This document shows positions 21,724 to 33,511 of a DNA stretch of 64,000 nucleotides, piece by piece. The DNA comes from Meloidogyne chitwoodi. Its lineage: Eukaryota > Nematoda > Chromadorea > Rhabditida > Meloidogynidae. Each line of letters begins with the position of its first letter. The stretch's first letter is position 1. Both the position numbers and the translations under genes were made by a program. The notes under the pieces were generated by a model. The model was given only the letters and a program-made list of their open reading frames with translations, did no database searches and had not been told where the DNA came from. The stretch is from the NCBI GenBank assembly GCA_015183035.1, contig JACZZP010000004.1, positions 682,001-746,000 of the forward strand, in the 5' to 3' direction.

Positions 21724-23359
21724 ATGCTTAATAATTATTTAATATTAACTATTTTATTTATCTCTGTTTATTTATTAATAGCATCGGCAGCTCTTCTGCC
21801 CTATGGAAAGTTGAAAGTAAATAAAGGTCAATTGACTGGAAATAATGGACAAATAGCTACATTGAGAGGAATTTCTCTTTGGTTAAGTCAATGGATAACT
21901 GAATTTTACTCTCCTAGTGTTGTAAAGGCGATAAAGTGTTTTTATAATGGAAATGTTGTAAGTCTCTTTATATTTTTTGAGGAAAATTGTTTAATAAATT
22001 TACACAACCTTTCCTGTATATTTTATTTTGTTTTCTTGAAACTGTGAAATTTAATTTAATGTTATTTTAAATTTAAGGTTCGTGCCGCAATCGGAACTTG
22101 TTGTTCTGGTTATTTGGAAAACCCTTCTTCTGCAATTAATGCAGCTACTACCATCGGAGATGCAGCAATTGAGGTAATTTAAATTTATTGAAATATTTTA
22201 TTTTTAATTTAAAGAATGGAATTTACTTTATAATTGACTGGCACGATGTAGGAAATCAAAATTGTAAAAATGACGCAGAATTTAATAATTTCATTAATAG
22301 AGCAATAAACTTTTTTACAACAATTGTCAAAAAATACAAAGGCTCACCAAATATGCTTTTAGAACTTTGGAATGAACCTGCTTCTACTTGCAGTTGGGAA
22401 AAATTGAAGCATTATTATAATGCTGTTCTTACTGTAATTAATTAGATAATTTTTGGGGAATTATAAATTTTAGGAGATTTTTTTTAATATTTTTCAATTT
22501 AACATTCCAATTTTTAAAATTTAAGGAGATTAGAAAAATTGACCCAAAAGTCGTTGTTATTCTCGGCACACCGCAACAATCTACTGGTCCAAGCAATGAG
22601 GTTATCAACAATCCAGTTATTGGAGCAAACATAATGTTCATATTTTTAAAATAATTTTTTAAATTTTTGGTAGATTACCATAAATAAATGTTTTAAATTA
22701 TTTAGGTATTCTTTACATTTTTATTGTGTATCAGATCAACAACACATAAAAGATCAAAAACAAATGATTTTAAATGCAAAGGCAAAAGGATTTGGAACAT
22801 TTATAACTGAATATGGTGATGCAGATTTACTCAATCTAGATTCGCTCCGACCTGAAATAATGCAGTCATTGTAAGTTAAAGATGGAATTTTTAATTATAT
22901 TTAATAAAATAAAAAAATTAAAAAAAATTTTTATTAATATAAATTGGGCTTACTGAATCTAAAGCGGTAATCTTCCTGCAAGTAAATAAATAGGTTTCTA
23001 CCATTTGCGTCTTCGAATTTAGATATTGCGTCAAGCTAATTAAAGATAAACTAAAAAAAATTCCTGGCCAGCTTTAAAATTACCGAACTAAATTTTGAAT
23101 TTTATATAAAACATTCTAGCTGGCAATTTATGGACCAAAACCATATTTCCTATGCAAAATGGTCACTTACAAATAAAGATGAAGTTTATTCATTAATGCT
23201 GCCATGGTGTAGAGCATCTCAGGCGTCTCAAGTATCATGCCTTAGTGTTTCAGGGAGATTAGTTAGACAACACATGTTAACTCTAAATAATGGTATAATT
23301 AAAATTATTTAAAAATTTTAATAATTTTTAATTTAATTTTAGGTATTACTAATTGCTAA
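21724..23359 (+). CDS. GH5 endo-beta-1,4-glucanase (cellulase), copy 1
   Basis: Secreted cellulase that would hydrolyse beta-1,4-glucan in plant cell walls. Exons: 21724-21957, 22078-22173, 22215-22433, 22526-22635, 22706-22870, 23120-23292, 23343-23359. Phases fit throughout and give 337 residues ending NNGITNC. A signal peptide covers about residues 1-23. The GH5 landmarks are in order: RGISLWLSQW, NVVRAAIG, FIIDWHD, ELWNEP with the acid/base Glu at 164, LHFY with catalytic-site His 224, ITEYG with the nucleophile Glu at 255, and ISYAKWSL. There is no carbohydrate-binding module or linker. Nematode GH5 cellulases are established horizontal acquisitions from bacteria; here the gene has seven exons and host-like A+T content. 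AATAAA at 23399 is a likely poly(A) signal. Confidence 0.93.
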
Positions 23360-23581
23360 TTTTGTTGTGCTAAATTGATGAATTTTCGTCAATAGATAAA
23401 TAAAATTAGATGAAAAAATCTTAATTAAAAATTTTATATTCTATTAATTTAACTAAAAATTTTTCAACTTTTAATTTAATAAAAATTCTAATTGGGTGTT
23501 CATAATTATTGCTGTTTTTTATCTAAAAAAGGAATCAACAAGAAATTGAAACACTTGAAATGTTTCAACAAGAAATTGAAA
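23360..23581. other. Cellulase 3' flank leading into the satellite
   Basis: A+T-rich 3' flank. Just before the satellite the word TCAACAAGAAATTGAAA occurs twice, 30 bp apart, at about 23534 and 23564; the second is followed at once by the first satellite unit. Copies: 28998-29219 and 47506-47727. Confidence 0.6.
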
Positions 23582-26082
23582 TTCGCAAACTTGAAAAAAT
23601 TTATTAAAGTACAATCTCGATATTAGACCACTAGAATAAATTCGCACACTTGAAAAAATTTATTAAAGTACAATCTCGATATTAGACCTCTAGAATAAAT
23701 TCGCACACTTGAAAAAATTTATTAAAGTACAATCTCGATATTAGACCTCTAGAATAAATTCGCACACTTGAAAAAATTTATTAAAGTACAATCTCGATAT
23801 TAGACCTCTAGAATAAATTCGCACACTTGAAAAAATTTATTAAAGTACAATCTCGATATTAGACCTCTAGAATAAATTCGCACACTTGAAAAAATTTATT
23901 AAAGTACAATCTCGATATTAGACCTCTAGAATAAATTCGCACACTTGAAAAAATTTATTAAAGTACAATCTTGATATTAGACCTCTAGAATAAATTCGCA
24001 CACTTGAAAAAATTTATTAAAGTACAATCTCGATATTAGACCTCTAGAATAAATTCGCACACTTGAAAAAATTTATTAAAGTACAATCTCGATATTAGAC
24101 CTCTAGAATAAATTCGCACACTTGAAAAAATTTATTAAAGTACAATCTTGATATTAGACCTCTAGAATAAATTCGCACACTTGAAAAAATTTATTAAAGT
24201 ACAATCTCGATATTAGACCTCTAGAATAAATTCGCACACTTGAAAAAATTTATTAAAGTACAATCTCGATATTAGACCTCTAGAATAAATTCGCACACTT
24301 GAAAAAATTTATTAAAGTACAATCTTGATATTAGACCTCTAGAATAAATTCGCACACTTGAAAAAATTTATTAAAGTACAATCTCGATATTAGACCTCTA
24401 GAATAAATTCGCACACTTGAAAAAATTTATTAAAGTACAATCTCGATATTAGACCTCTAGAATAAATTCGCACACTTGAAAAAATTTATTAAAGTACAAT
24501 CTCGATATTAGACCTCTAGAATAAATTCGCACACTTGAAAAAATTTATTAAAGTACAATCTCGATATTAGACCTCTAGAATAAATTCGCACACTTGAAAA
24601 AATTTATTAAAGTACAATCTCGATATTAGACCTCTAGAATAAATTCGCACACTTGAAAAAATTTATTAAAGTACAATCTCGATATTAGACCTCTAGAATA
24701 AATTCGCACACTTGAAAAAATTTATTAAAGTACAATCTCGATATTAGACCTCTAGAATAAATTCGCACACTTGAAAAAATTTATTAAAGTACAATCTCGA
24801 TATTAGACCTCTAGAATAAATTCGCACACTTGAAAAAATTTATTAAAGTACAATCTCGATATTAGACCTCTAGAATAAATTCGCACACTTGAAAAAATTT
24901 ATTAAAGTACAATCTCGATATTAGACCTCTAGAATAAATTCGCACACTTGAAAAAATTTATTAAAGTACAATCTCGATATTAGACCACTAGAATAAATTC
25001 GCACACTTGAAAAAATTTATTAAAGTACAATCTCGATATTAGACCTCTAGAATAAATTCGCACACTTGAAAAAATTTATTAAAGTACAATCTCGATATTA
25101 GACCACTAGAATAAATTCGCACACTTGAAAAAATTTATTAAAGTACAATCTCGATATTCTCTAGAATAAATTCGCACACTTGAAAAAATTTATTAAAGTA
25201 CAATCTCGATATTAGACCACTAGAATAAATTCGCACACTTGAAAAAATTTATTAAAGTACAATCTCGATATTAGACCACTAGAATAAATTCGCACACTTG
25301 AAAAAATTTATTAAAGTACAATCTCGATATTAGACCTCTAGAATAAATTCGCACACTTGAAAAAATTTATTAAAGTACAATCTCGATATTAGACCTCTAG
25401 AATAAATTCGCACACTTGAAAAAATTTATTAAAGTACAATCTCGATATTAGACCACTAGAATAAATTCGCAAACTTGAAAAAATTTATTAAAGTACAATC
25501 TCGTTATTCTCTAGAATAAATTCGCACACTTGAAAAAATTTATTAAAGTACAATCTCGATATTAGACCACTAGAATAAATTCGCACACTTGAAAAAATTT
25601 ATTAAAGTACAATCTCGATATTAGACCTCTAGAATAAATTCGCACACTTGAAAAAATTTATTAAAGTACAATCTCGATATTAGACCTCTAGAATAAATTC
25701 GCACACTTGAAAAAATTTATTAAAGTACAATCTTGATATTAGACCTCTAGAATAAATTCGCACACTTGAAAAAATTTATTAAAGTACAATCTCGATATTA
25801 GACCTCTAGAATAAATTCGCACACTTGAAAAAATTTATTAAAGTACAATCTCGATATTAGACCTCTAGAATAAATTCGCACACTTGAAAAAATTTATTAA
25901 AGTACAATCTCGATATTAGACCTCTAGAATAAATTCGCACACTTGAAAAAATTTATTAAAGTACAATCTCGATATTAGACCTCTAGAATAAATTCGCACA
26001 CTTGAAAAAATTTATTAAAGTACAATCTCGATATTAGACCTCTAGAATAAATTCGCACACTTGAAAAAATTTATTAAAGTAC
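23582..26082 (+). repeat. 59-bp satellite array, first (about 42.5 units)
   Basis: Strict 59-bp tandem repeat with units starting TTCGCACACTTGAAAAAATT and containing TCTAGA, the XbaI site. Variants mark units: CTTGAT for CTCGAT at 23972, 24149, 24326 and 25734; CCACTAG for CCTCTAG in the first unit and several late units; a 4-bp deletion near 25157 and 25507; CGCAAAC at the first unit and near 25469. The first three CTTGAT variants are spaced 177 bp, or three units. There are no unique spacers and no coding potential. Confidence 0.97.
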
Positions 26083-26152
26083 GAGGGTTGCACCACCACT
26101 TTTGCACCCAACATGACCTTTAACCCACAACACCTTTCCAAACTTTAGCGAG

Positions 26153-26211
26153 GCGTTTGAGGGCCGAAGCCCTCAAACGCCGGAGGGCCGAAGCCCTCAA
26201 ACGCCGGAGGG
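26153..26211. repeat. GC-rich hairpin repeat
   Basis: A perfect 12-bp stem GCGTTTGAGGGC / GCCCTCAAACGC with a CGAA loop at 26153-26180. It is followed by a second GAGGGC-CGAA-GCCCTC hairpin one 24-bp period later at 26183-26198 and a partial third unit. It stands out strongly from the A+T-rich surroundings. Confidence 0.8.
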
Positions 26212-26435
26212 TTGCATCACACTTTTAACTCACTCAACTTTCCAAACTTTAATTTGCGTTGCGACATATGCGCCTCACAACATTTGCGCCGCAAATTAAA
26301 TAAAAAAATAAAATAAGTATTTATTAAAAATTAAGATTCAACATTTATTTTAAAAAATGTATAAACTATAATGTTAGATAAAAAACTATAAAACTAATTT
26401 GATATTCAACACATAGAAAAAGATCAAAACGTTGT

Positions 26436-26618
26436 TCATTTGTAAGTACGTAAAAAACAAAGATGGGCATATTTTTTTGTGATTTGCTTATCTTTCATAT
26501 TTCCGGTTTTGAATAAGCATATCTGTTTTAGGTTATTTCTATCAGTAAGTTTTTCAAAAAAGTCTAAAATATAATTTTCATTTAAATTTTCTCTTTTAGT
26601 TAATACATTTTTTAATAA
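26436..26618 (-). pseudogene. Possible coding remnant, unrecognised
   Basis: About 60 codons on the minus strand are open down to a TGA at 26436-26438, without an ATG at the start. The composition looks protein-like (ILDFFEKLTDRNNLKQICLF, then GNMKDKQITKKYAHLCFL). An acceptor-like AACTAAAAG lies upstream. I recognise no family. It could be an exon of a degraded element-borne gene, or chance. Confidence 0.25.
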
Positions 26619-26685
26619 AAAGTAATTTTATTTTTTTATTTAGGCGCAAATGGCGGTGCATATGTCGCAGCGCATGTGTCGGGGG

Positions 26686-27097
26686 CAGTGTTTTCGTGAC
26701 CGGGTTTTCGGGCGTGCATGACCGGAAATGACCGGGTTTTGGGGCATGCACAACCGACATGACCGAAAATGACCGCAAATAATTTTGAGGGAGTCTTCTC
26801 TTCTTTTCGTTTTGGCGTTTTGAAAACGTCATGCGATCATGCACGACCCCTTGTTTGCGTTTAGAAAACGCAATGATCACGCAACTACCGTATTTTTTCG
26901 GTCATTTCTGGCCATAAACACCCCAAAACTCGGTCCCAAAACTGGTCACGAAGCACAGGAACTGCAAATGACCATAAGAATACGTGGGCAACTTCTTGTG
27001 TTTTGAAAAGCAAGAAAACCCAATGACCATGTGCTGACCATGCGTTTGCGGTCATTTCCGGTCATTCACGCCCAAAAACCCGGTCACGAAAACACTG
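26686..27097. mobile_element. hAT-type element in the centre (412 bp)
   Basis: Starts CAGTGTTTTCGTGACCGGGT and ends in its complement, with inverted ends extending some 45 bp with few mismatches. It is flanked by a perfect 8-bp target duplication, GTCGGGGG, at 26678-26685 and 27098-27105. Internal TGACCG, GGTCA and CGGTCATTT words link it to the 221-bp MITE. It is non-autonomous: the open frames 26596-26880 (-) and 27031-27249 (+) are by-products of the repeat. Confidence 0.9.
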
Positions 27098-27170
27098 GTC
27101 GGGGGAAATGTTTCACGCACAAAAGTCGCCGGCGCAAAACTCGTGTCGCAAGTGTCGCGGCGCAAATGTT

Positions 27171-28997
27171 AATTTATTCTAGAGGTCTAATATCGAGATT
27201 GTACTTTAATAAATTTTTTCAAGTGTGCGAATTTATTCTAGAGGTCTAATATCGAGATTGTACTTTAATAAATTTTTTCAAGTGTGCGAATTTATTCTAG
27301 AGGTCTAATATCGAGATTGTACTTTAATAAATTTTTTCAAGTGTGCGAATTTATTCTAGAGGTCTAATATCGAGATTGTACTTTAATAAATTTTTTCAAG
27401 TGTGCGAATTTATTCTAGAGGTCTAATATCGAGATTGTACTTTAATAAATTTTTTCAAGTGTGCGAATTTATTCTAGAGGTCTAATATCGAGATTGTACT
27501 TTAATAAATTTTTTCAAGTGTGCGAATTTATTCTAGAGGTCTAATATCGAGATTGTACTTTAATAAATTTTTTCAAGTGTGCGAATTTATTCTAGAGGTC
27601 TAATATCGAGATTGTACTTTAATAAATTTTTTCAAGTGTGCGAATTTATTCTAGAGGTCTAATATCGAGATTGTACTTTAATAAATTTTTTCAAGTGTGC
27701 GAATTTATTCTAGAGGTCTAATATCGAGATTGTACTTTAATAAATTTTTTCAAGTGTGCGAATTTATTCTAGAGGTCTAATATCAAGATTGTACTTTAAT
27801 AAATTTTTTCAAGTGTGCGAATTTATTCTAGAGGTCTAATATCGAGATTGTACTTTAATAAATTTTTTCAAGTATGCGAATTTATTCTAGAGGTCTAATA
27901 TCGAGATTGTACTTTAATAAATTTTTTCAAGTTTGCGAATTTATTCTAGTGGTCTAATATCGAGATTGTACTTTAATAAATTTTTTCAAGTGTGCGAATT
28001 TATTCTAGAGGTCTAATATCGAGATTGTACTTTAATAAATTTTTTCAAGTGTGCGAATTTATTCTAGAGGTCTAATATCGAGATTGTACTTTAATAAATT
28101 TTTTCAAGTGTGCGAATTTATTCTAGAGGTCTAATATCGAGATTGTACTTTAATAAATTTTTTCAAGTGTGCGAATTTATTCTAGAGGTCTAATATCGAG
28201 ATTGTACTTTAATAAATTTTTTCAAGTGTGCGAATTTATTCTAGAGGTCTAATATCGAGATTGTACTTTAATAAATTTTTTCAAGTGTGCGAATTTATTC
28301 TAGAGGTCTAATATCGAGATTGTACTTTAATAAATTTTTTCAAGTGTGCGAATTTATTCTAGAGGTCTAATATCGAGATTGTACTTTAATAAATTTTTTC
28401 AAGTGTGCGAATTTATTCTAGAGGTCTAATATCAAGATTGTACTTTAATAAATTTTTTCAAGTGTGCGAATTTATTCTAGAGGTCTAATATCGAGATTGT
28501 ACTTTAATAAATTTTTTCAAGTGTGCGAATTTATTCTAGAGAATAACGAGATTGTACTTTAATAAATTTTTTCAAGTTTGCGAATTTATTCTAGTGGTCT
28601 AATATCGAGATTGTACTTTAATAAATTTTTTCAAGTGTGCGAATTTATTCTAGAGGTCTAATATCGAGATTGTACTTTAATAAATTTTTTCAAGTGTGCG
28701 AATTTATTCTAGAGGTCTAATATCGAGATTGTACTTTAATAAATTTTTTCAAGTGTGCGAATTTATTCTAGAGGTCTAATATCGAGATTGTACTTTAATA
28801 AATTTTTTCAAGTGTGCGAATTTATTCTAGAGGTCTAATATCGAGATTGTACTTTAATAAATTTTTTCAAGTGTGCGAATTTATTCTAGAGGTCTAATAT
28901 CGAGATTGTACTTTAATAAATTTTTTCAAGTGTGCGAATTTATTCTAGTGGTCTAATATCGAGATTGTACTTTAATAAATTTTTTCAAGTTTGCGAA
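27171..28997 (-). repeat. 59-bp satellite array, second (about 31 units, inverted)
   Basis: Same 59-bp unit in reverse orientation, facing the first array across the centre. The cellulase-proximal unit matches the first array (CCACTAG variant). Inward of it the pattern differs: the CTTGAT mark is absent at the seventh unit. Instead a CGCAAAC unit with a 4-bp-deleted unit appears at about 28540-28580, like the pair near 25469-25507 of the first array. Confidence 0.97.
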
Positions 28998-29219
28998 TTT
29001 CAATTTCTTGTTGAAACATTTCAAGTGTTTCAATTTCTTGTTGATTCCTTTTTTAGATAAAAAACAGCAATAATTATGAACACCCAATTAGAATTTTTAT
29101 TAAATTAAAAGTTGAAAAATTTTTAGTTAAATTAATAGAATATAAAATTTTTAATTAAGATTTTTTCATCTAATTTTATTTATCTATTGACGAAAATTCA
29201 TCAATTTAGCACAACAAAA

Positions 29220-30855
29220 TTAGCAATTAGTAATACCTAAAATTAAATTAAAAATTATTAAAATTTTTAAATAATTTTAATTATACCATTATTTAGAGTT
29301 AACATGTGTTGTCTAACTAATCTCCCTGAAACACTAAGGCATGATACTTGAGACGCCTGAGATGCTCTACACCATGGCAGCATTAATGAATAAACTTCAT
29401 CTTTATTTGTAAGTGACCATTTTGCATAGGAAATATGGTTTTGGTCCATAAATTGCCAGCTAGAATGTTTTATATAAAATTCAAAATTTAGTTCGGTAAT
29501 TTTAAAGCTGGCCAGGAATTTTTTTTAGTTTATCTTTAATTAGCTTGACGCAATATCTAAATTCGAAGACGCAAATGGTAGAAACCTATTTATTTACTTG
29601 CAGGAAGATTACCGCTTTAGATTCAGTAAGCCCAATTTATATTAATAAAAATTTTTTTTAATTTTTTTATTTTATTAAATATAATTAAAAATTCCATCTT
29701 TAACTTACAATGACTGCATTATTTCAGGTCGGAGCGAATCTAGATTGAGTAAATCTGCATCACCATATTCAGTTATAAATGTTCCAAATCCTTTTGCCTT
29801 TGCATTTAAAATCATTTGTTTTTGATCTTTTATGTGTTGTTGATCTGATACACAATAAAAATGTAAAGAATACCTAAATAATTTAAAACATTTATTTATG
29901 GTAATCTACCAAAAATTTAAAAAATTATTTTAAAAATATGAACATTATGTTTGCTCCAATAACTGGATTGTTGATAACCTCATTGCTTGGACCAGTAGAT
30001 TGTTGCGGTGTGCCGAGAATAACAACGACTTTTGGGTCAATTTTTCTAATCTCCTTAAATTTTAAAAATTGGAATGTTAAATTGAAAAATATTAAAAAAA
30101 ATCTCCTAAAATTTATAATTCCCCAAAAATTATCTAATTAATTACAGTAAGAACAGCATTATAATAATGCTTCAATTTTTCCCAACTGCAAGTAGAAGCA
30201 GGTTCATTCCAAAGTTCTAAAAGCATATTTGGTGAGCCTTTGTATTTTTTGACAATTGTTGTAAAAAAGTTTATTGCTCTATTAATGAAATTATTAAATT
30301 CTGCGTCATTTTTACAATTTTGATTTCCTACATCGTGCCAGTCAATTATAAAGTAAATTCCATTCTTTAAATTAAAAATAAAATATTTCAATAAATTTAA
30401 ATTACCTCAATTGCTGCATCTCCGATGGTAGTAGCTGCATTAATTGCAGAAGAAGGGTTTTCCAAATAACCAGAACAACAAGTTCCGATTGCGGCACGAA
30501 CCTTAAATTTAAAATAACATTAAATTAAATTTCACAGTTTCAAGAAAACAAAATAAAATATACAGGAAAGGTTGTGTAAATTTATTAAACAATTTTCCTC
30601 AAAAAATATAAAGAGACTTACAACATTTCCATTATAAAAACACTTTATCGCCTTTACAACACTAGGAGAGTAAAATTCAGTTATCCATTGACTTAACCAA
30701 AGAGAAATTCCTCTCAATGTAGCTATTTGTCCATTATTTCCAGTCAATTGACCTTTATTTACTTTCAACTTTCCATAGGGCAGAAGAGCTGCCGATGCTA
30801 TTAATAAATAAACAGAGATAAATAAAATAGTTAATATTAAATAATTATTAAGCAT
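29220..30855 (-). CDS. GH5 endo-beta-1,4-glucanase (cellulase), copy 2
   Basis: Mirror copy of 21724-23359. Exons in order of translation: 30622-30855, 30406-30501, 30146-30364, 29944-30053, 29709-29873, 29287-29459, 29220-29236. Both catalytic Glu codons and the signal peptide are intact. Confidence 0.93.
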
Positions 30856-31848
30856 TTTTGAGAAATTTTGTTTAATGAAAAAAAAATTAAAAAAGAGGTT
30901 GAATTAAGCAAAATTCAAATTTGTATTAATACAAAAAATCAATACAAATTATTTATGTATTTTCCGGAAAATCCACACAAAACTGTTGTTTAAACAAATT
31001 TCAGTTTATAATTCATCATTTTTATTATTTAAGTAACCAATAATTAAAAATTTTCAACTAACTACAAATTTTAAAAAAGCCAACAAAATAAATAGATTTT
31101 TTAAATATTTACTCTTTTTGATATAAATTATTAAATAAAAGAAAAATTAAAAATTATGAATTAAAGAAATACACTGATATCTCAGTTAATTTTTATTTTT
31201 GAAAAAAATAATGAGTATGCAAATGAAAAAGAGATTAAAGTTTCAAATGTTTTAAAGAATTTTTTAAAAATATATAAAATTTAGCTTAATTTTTTTTTAA
31301 TTTTTAGCAATAATTTGGTAAATGTACAGGTGTAAAATTGTTTTAAAATTAATTTTCTTTTTGTAAAATCTAATTAGGTAATTATTAATAAAAAATATTA
31401 AACTATTTTCATTGTCGAACTGAAACTGCTTCTCCAAAAAATTAAAAATTTTTATTCATATGTAGATTCGAAAAAATCATTTTTTATTTTTAAATATTAG
31501 TAATCAATTTTAAAATATATAAAAGCTATTAGGTATTTATTTTTCAGCAAAGTTACATAAAAAAACAAATATATTTTATTCATATTTAATAAGAATATTT
31601 TACAAATAAAAATAAATTATAACAATTTTGATAATTCTTCTAATCTGTTGATTATTTTTATTTATCATGCATAAGTATTTAAACTTCCAACAAACTTAAT
31701 TTATTATTTTTATTTTTTTAGTGTCAGATTAAGATTTATTTAAAATTTAGAGCCTAAAAAGTAATTTATTTATTTAATTATTCGTTGATGGATCTTTTTT
31801 TTTCTATTCTAATTTTGTATTCATAAAATATTTTTTTATGTTTTAAAA

Positions 31849-31983
31849 TTACTTTAAATAATCTTCAAATAATCCAGGGCAAGGACAGCAGCTACAAGTC
31901 CCTGCACAACAGGCTGGTTGTTGTTTAGTTACATAAATTAACATTATAAAAACTAATAAAATTATAAAAATTTGTTTTATCAT
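31849..31983 (-). CDS. Small secreted Cys-rich peptide, copy 3
   Basis: Mirror copy of 20596-20730, with an identical 44-residue frame, upstream of cellulase copy 2 on the same strand. Confidence 0.6.
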   Translation of the reverse strand: MIKQIFIILLVFIMLIYVTKQQPACCAGTCSCCPCPGLFEDYLK

Positions 31984-32454
31984 TTATAATATTAATATTT
32001 GATTAAATAATATAAGAATGTTTATAAATTGTATATAAGCATGAGGATTTATATAAACTAACAAAACTATTTTTTAAAATTTTTTGTTTATAATAAAAAT
32101 TTATTTACGTGGAAATATTATATAAGATATTTCACTAAATTTATTTAATTTAGGCAACATTATTTAATTTTTATTTTTCCTAAATACATCATTAAAGGAA
32201 CAAAGTATTATTATCTATTTATAAAAAAATTTAAAATAAATATCAAACAATAAATACGTTGCATAATCGACAAGTTAAGGAGAAACAAGTACATAAAAAA
32301 TATTCTAAAATAATTTTTTTATTTTTCATTTCCAGTTATTTTTATTTACTTTATTATATGTAAATATGTAGTAAATTTTATCAAAATATTTTTTGAAAAT
32401 ATTTACTTTAATAATTCAAGATATTCCTTTACTTATTCCGAATTAAAAAAAAAT

Positions 32455-32783
32455 TTAATGCCTAGGATGCATAAAACAAAATAAAAGACTTCTAACAGAA
32501 ACAGCTTCTGTCACATCAGGCCAACTATTTGATCCTGCAGATCCGCGATTTTTGGGAATTGAATCAGCAAGATTTAGGCAACACACCCTGACTTTTCTAT
32601 TTTGGGTGTTTTTTACTAGACCAATACTCATAAACTCATCAATCTTAGCTTCAGCTAATAAATTATTATATAAATATTCATACTCAGGATGATACGTAGA
32701 AATCGATTGGTATGTATTTTTTAAATATGTTTTGGGCAATAAAAATCATTTTTTAATATTCTTAGCACACTATTTAATTTCAT
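32455..32783 (-). pseudogene. Conserved open frame with apparent frameshift, copy 3
   Basis: Mirror copy of 19796-20124 with the same frame break. Confidence 0.35.
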
Positions 32784-33511
32784 ACATTTGTTAAATTAAT
32801 AAAAATATGATTTTAAACATTTTATTATTTTTTAATGCAAAAAATTAAAATTTTATTTATAGTATTTTTATTGGTAAAAGTAACTCTCACACTGCAAAAA
32901 CAATTTATTGTTTATTTGAAAACATGGGAATTTTTGTAAATAATATTTTTAATTTTTTAATAAATTATTTTTTTAAGATTATTAAGCTCTTTCTTTGGAT
33001 GGTTATATCGATAATATTATTCAATCAGGCCTAATAATATAATTAGGTATTTATTTATTAAAAATTACTGTCGTCATTATTTTTTTCCAGTATTAAAATT
33101 TAAAAAAAAAATTCATTAGCCTGGGTGGTATTAAATAATTAAATCTTCTGTGTGGTATATTTTGTAAATACAAATATTTATTTTTAATTAGGAAAAACTA
33201 GTTAAAATAAATTTGGACAAAAGTATTATGTATATAAATATTTTAAATTATTTCTAGATATTCTTTCTTTACAGCACCACCCATTTTGTCGCGAGTACTT
33301 AACATTATAAATTGGATAAAATTGCTGAATGGATATATTATAAATCTATTAAGCAAAGCACTTACAAAAGAAGAGAATAGGGGAAGTTGATTGGGATTAA
33401 CAAAAATTACAAAATAATGTGAAGAAAACGTTCATCAACTTATGAGTGATTTTTAAAACATTTTTTTGTAATTTTTCAGTTAAAAATTCTTCCAATTAAA
33501 GAATATTTAAA

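Larger units (their letters stand above)
26083..27170. other. GC-richer centre C between converging satellites
   Basis: The only sizeable single-copy segment in the window other than junctions. It holds GC-rich hairpin repeats (26153-26211), GCGCAAATG-type words in both orientations (26252-26300, 26643-26680, 27128-27168), a possible coding remnant on the minus strand, and a hAT-type element at 26686-27097. The repeated GCGCAAAT words at both sides suggest an older inverted-repeat element into which the hAT element inserted. Confidence 0.6.

Noticed and set aside
22438..22641. 67-codon open frame antisense to the cellulase
   Set aside because: Shadow of GH5 exon 4 and the preceding intron.
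21724..23359. Bacterial contamination as source of the cellulase
   Set aside because: The gene has spliceosomal introns with consistent phases, host-like A+T content and a eukaryotic poly(A) signal.
23582..26082. CRISPR-like array
   Set aside because: Units follow each other without spacers, the period is strictly 59 bp, and the genome is eukaryotic. It is a satellite.
26596..26880. 94-codon open frame in the centre (minus strand)
   Set aside because: Follows the repeated GACCG/GGTCA words of the hAT-type element; no protein features.
27031..27249. 72-codon open frame in the centre (plus strand)
   Set aside because: Runs out of the hAT-type element end into the satellite, so it is not a gene.
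23582..28997. Telomeric repeat
   Set aside because: A 59-bp unit in inverted arrays inside a sequence is not a canonical telomere motif. Some root-knot nematodes have unusual chromosome ends, so I keep only the weaker end-fusion idea.
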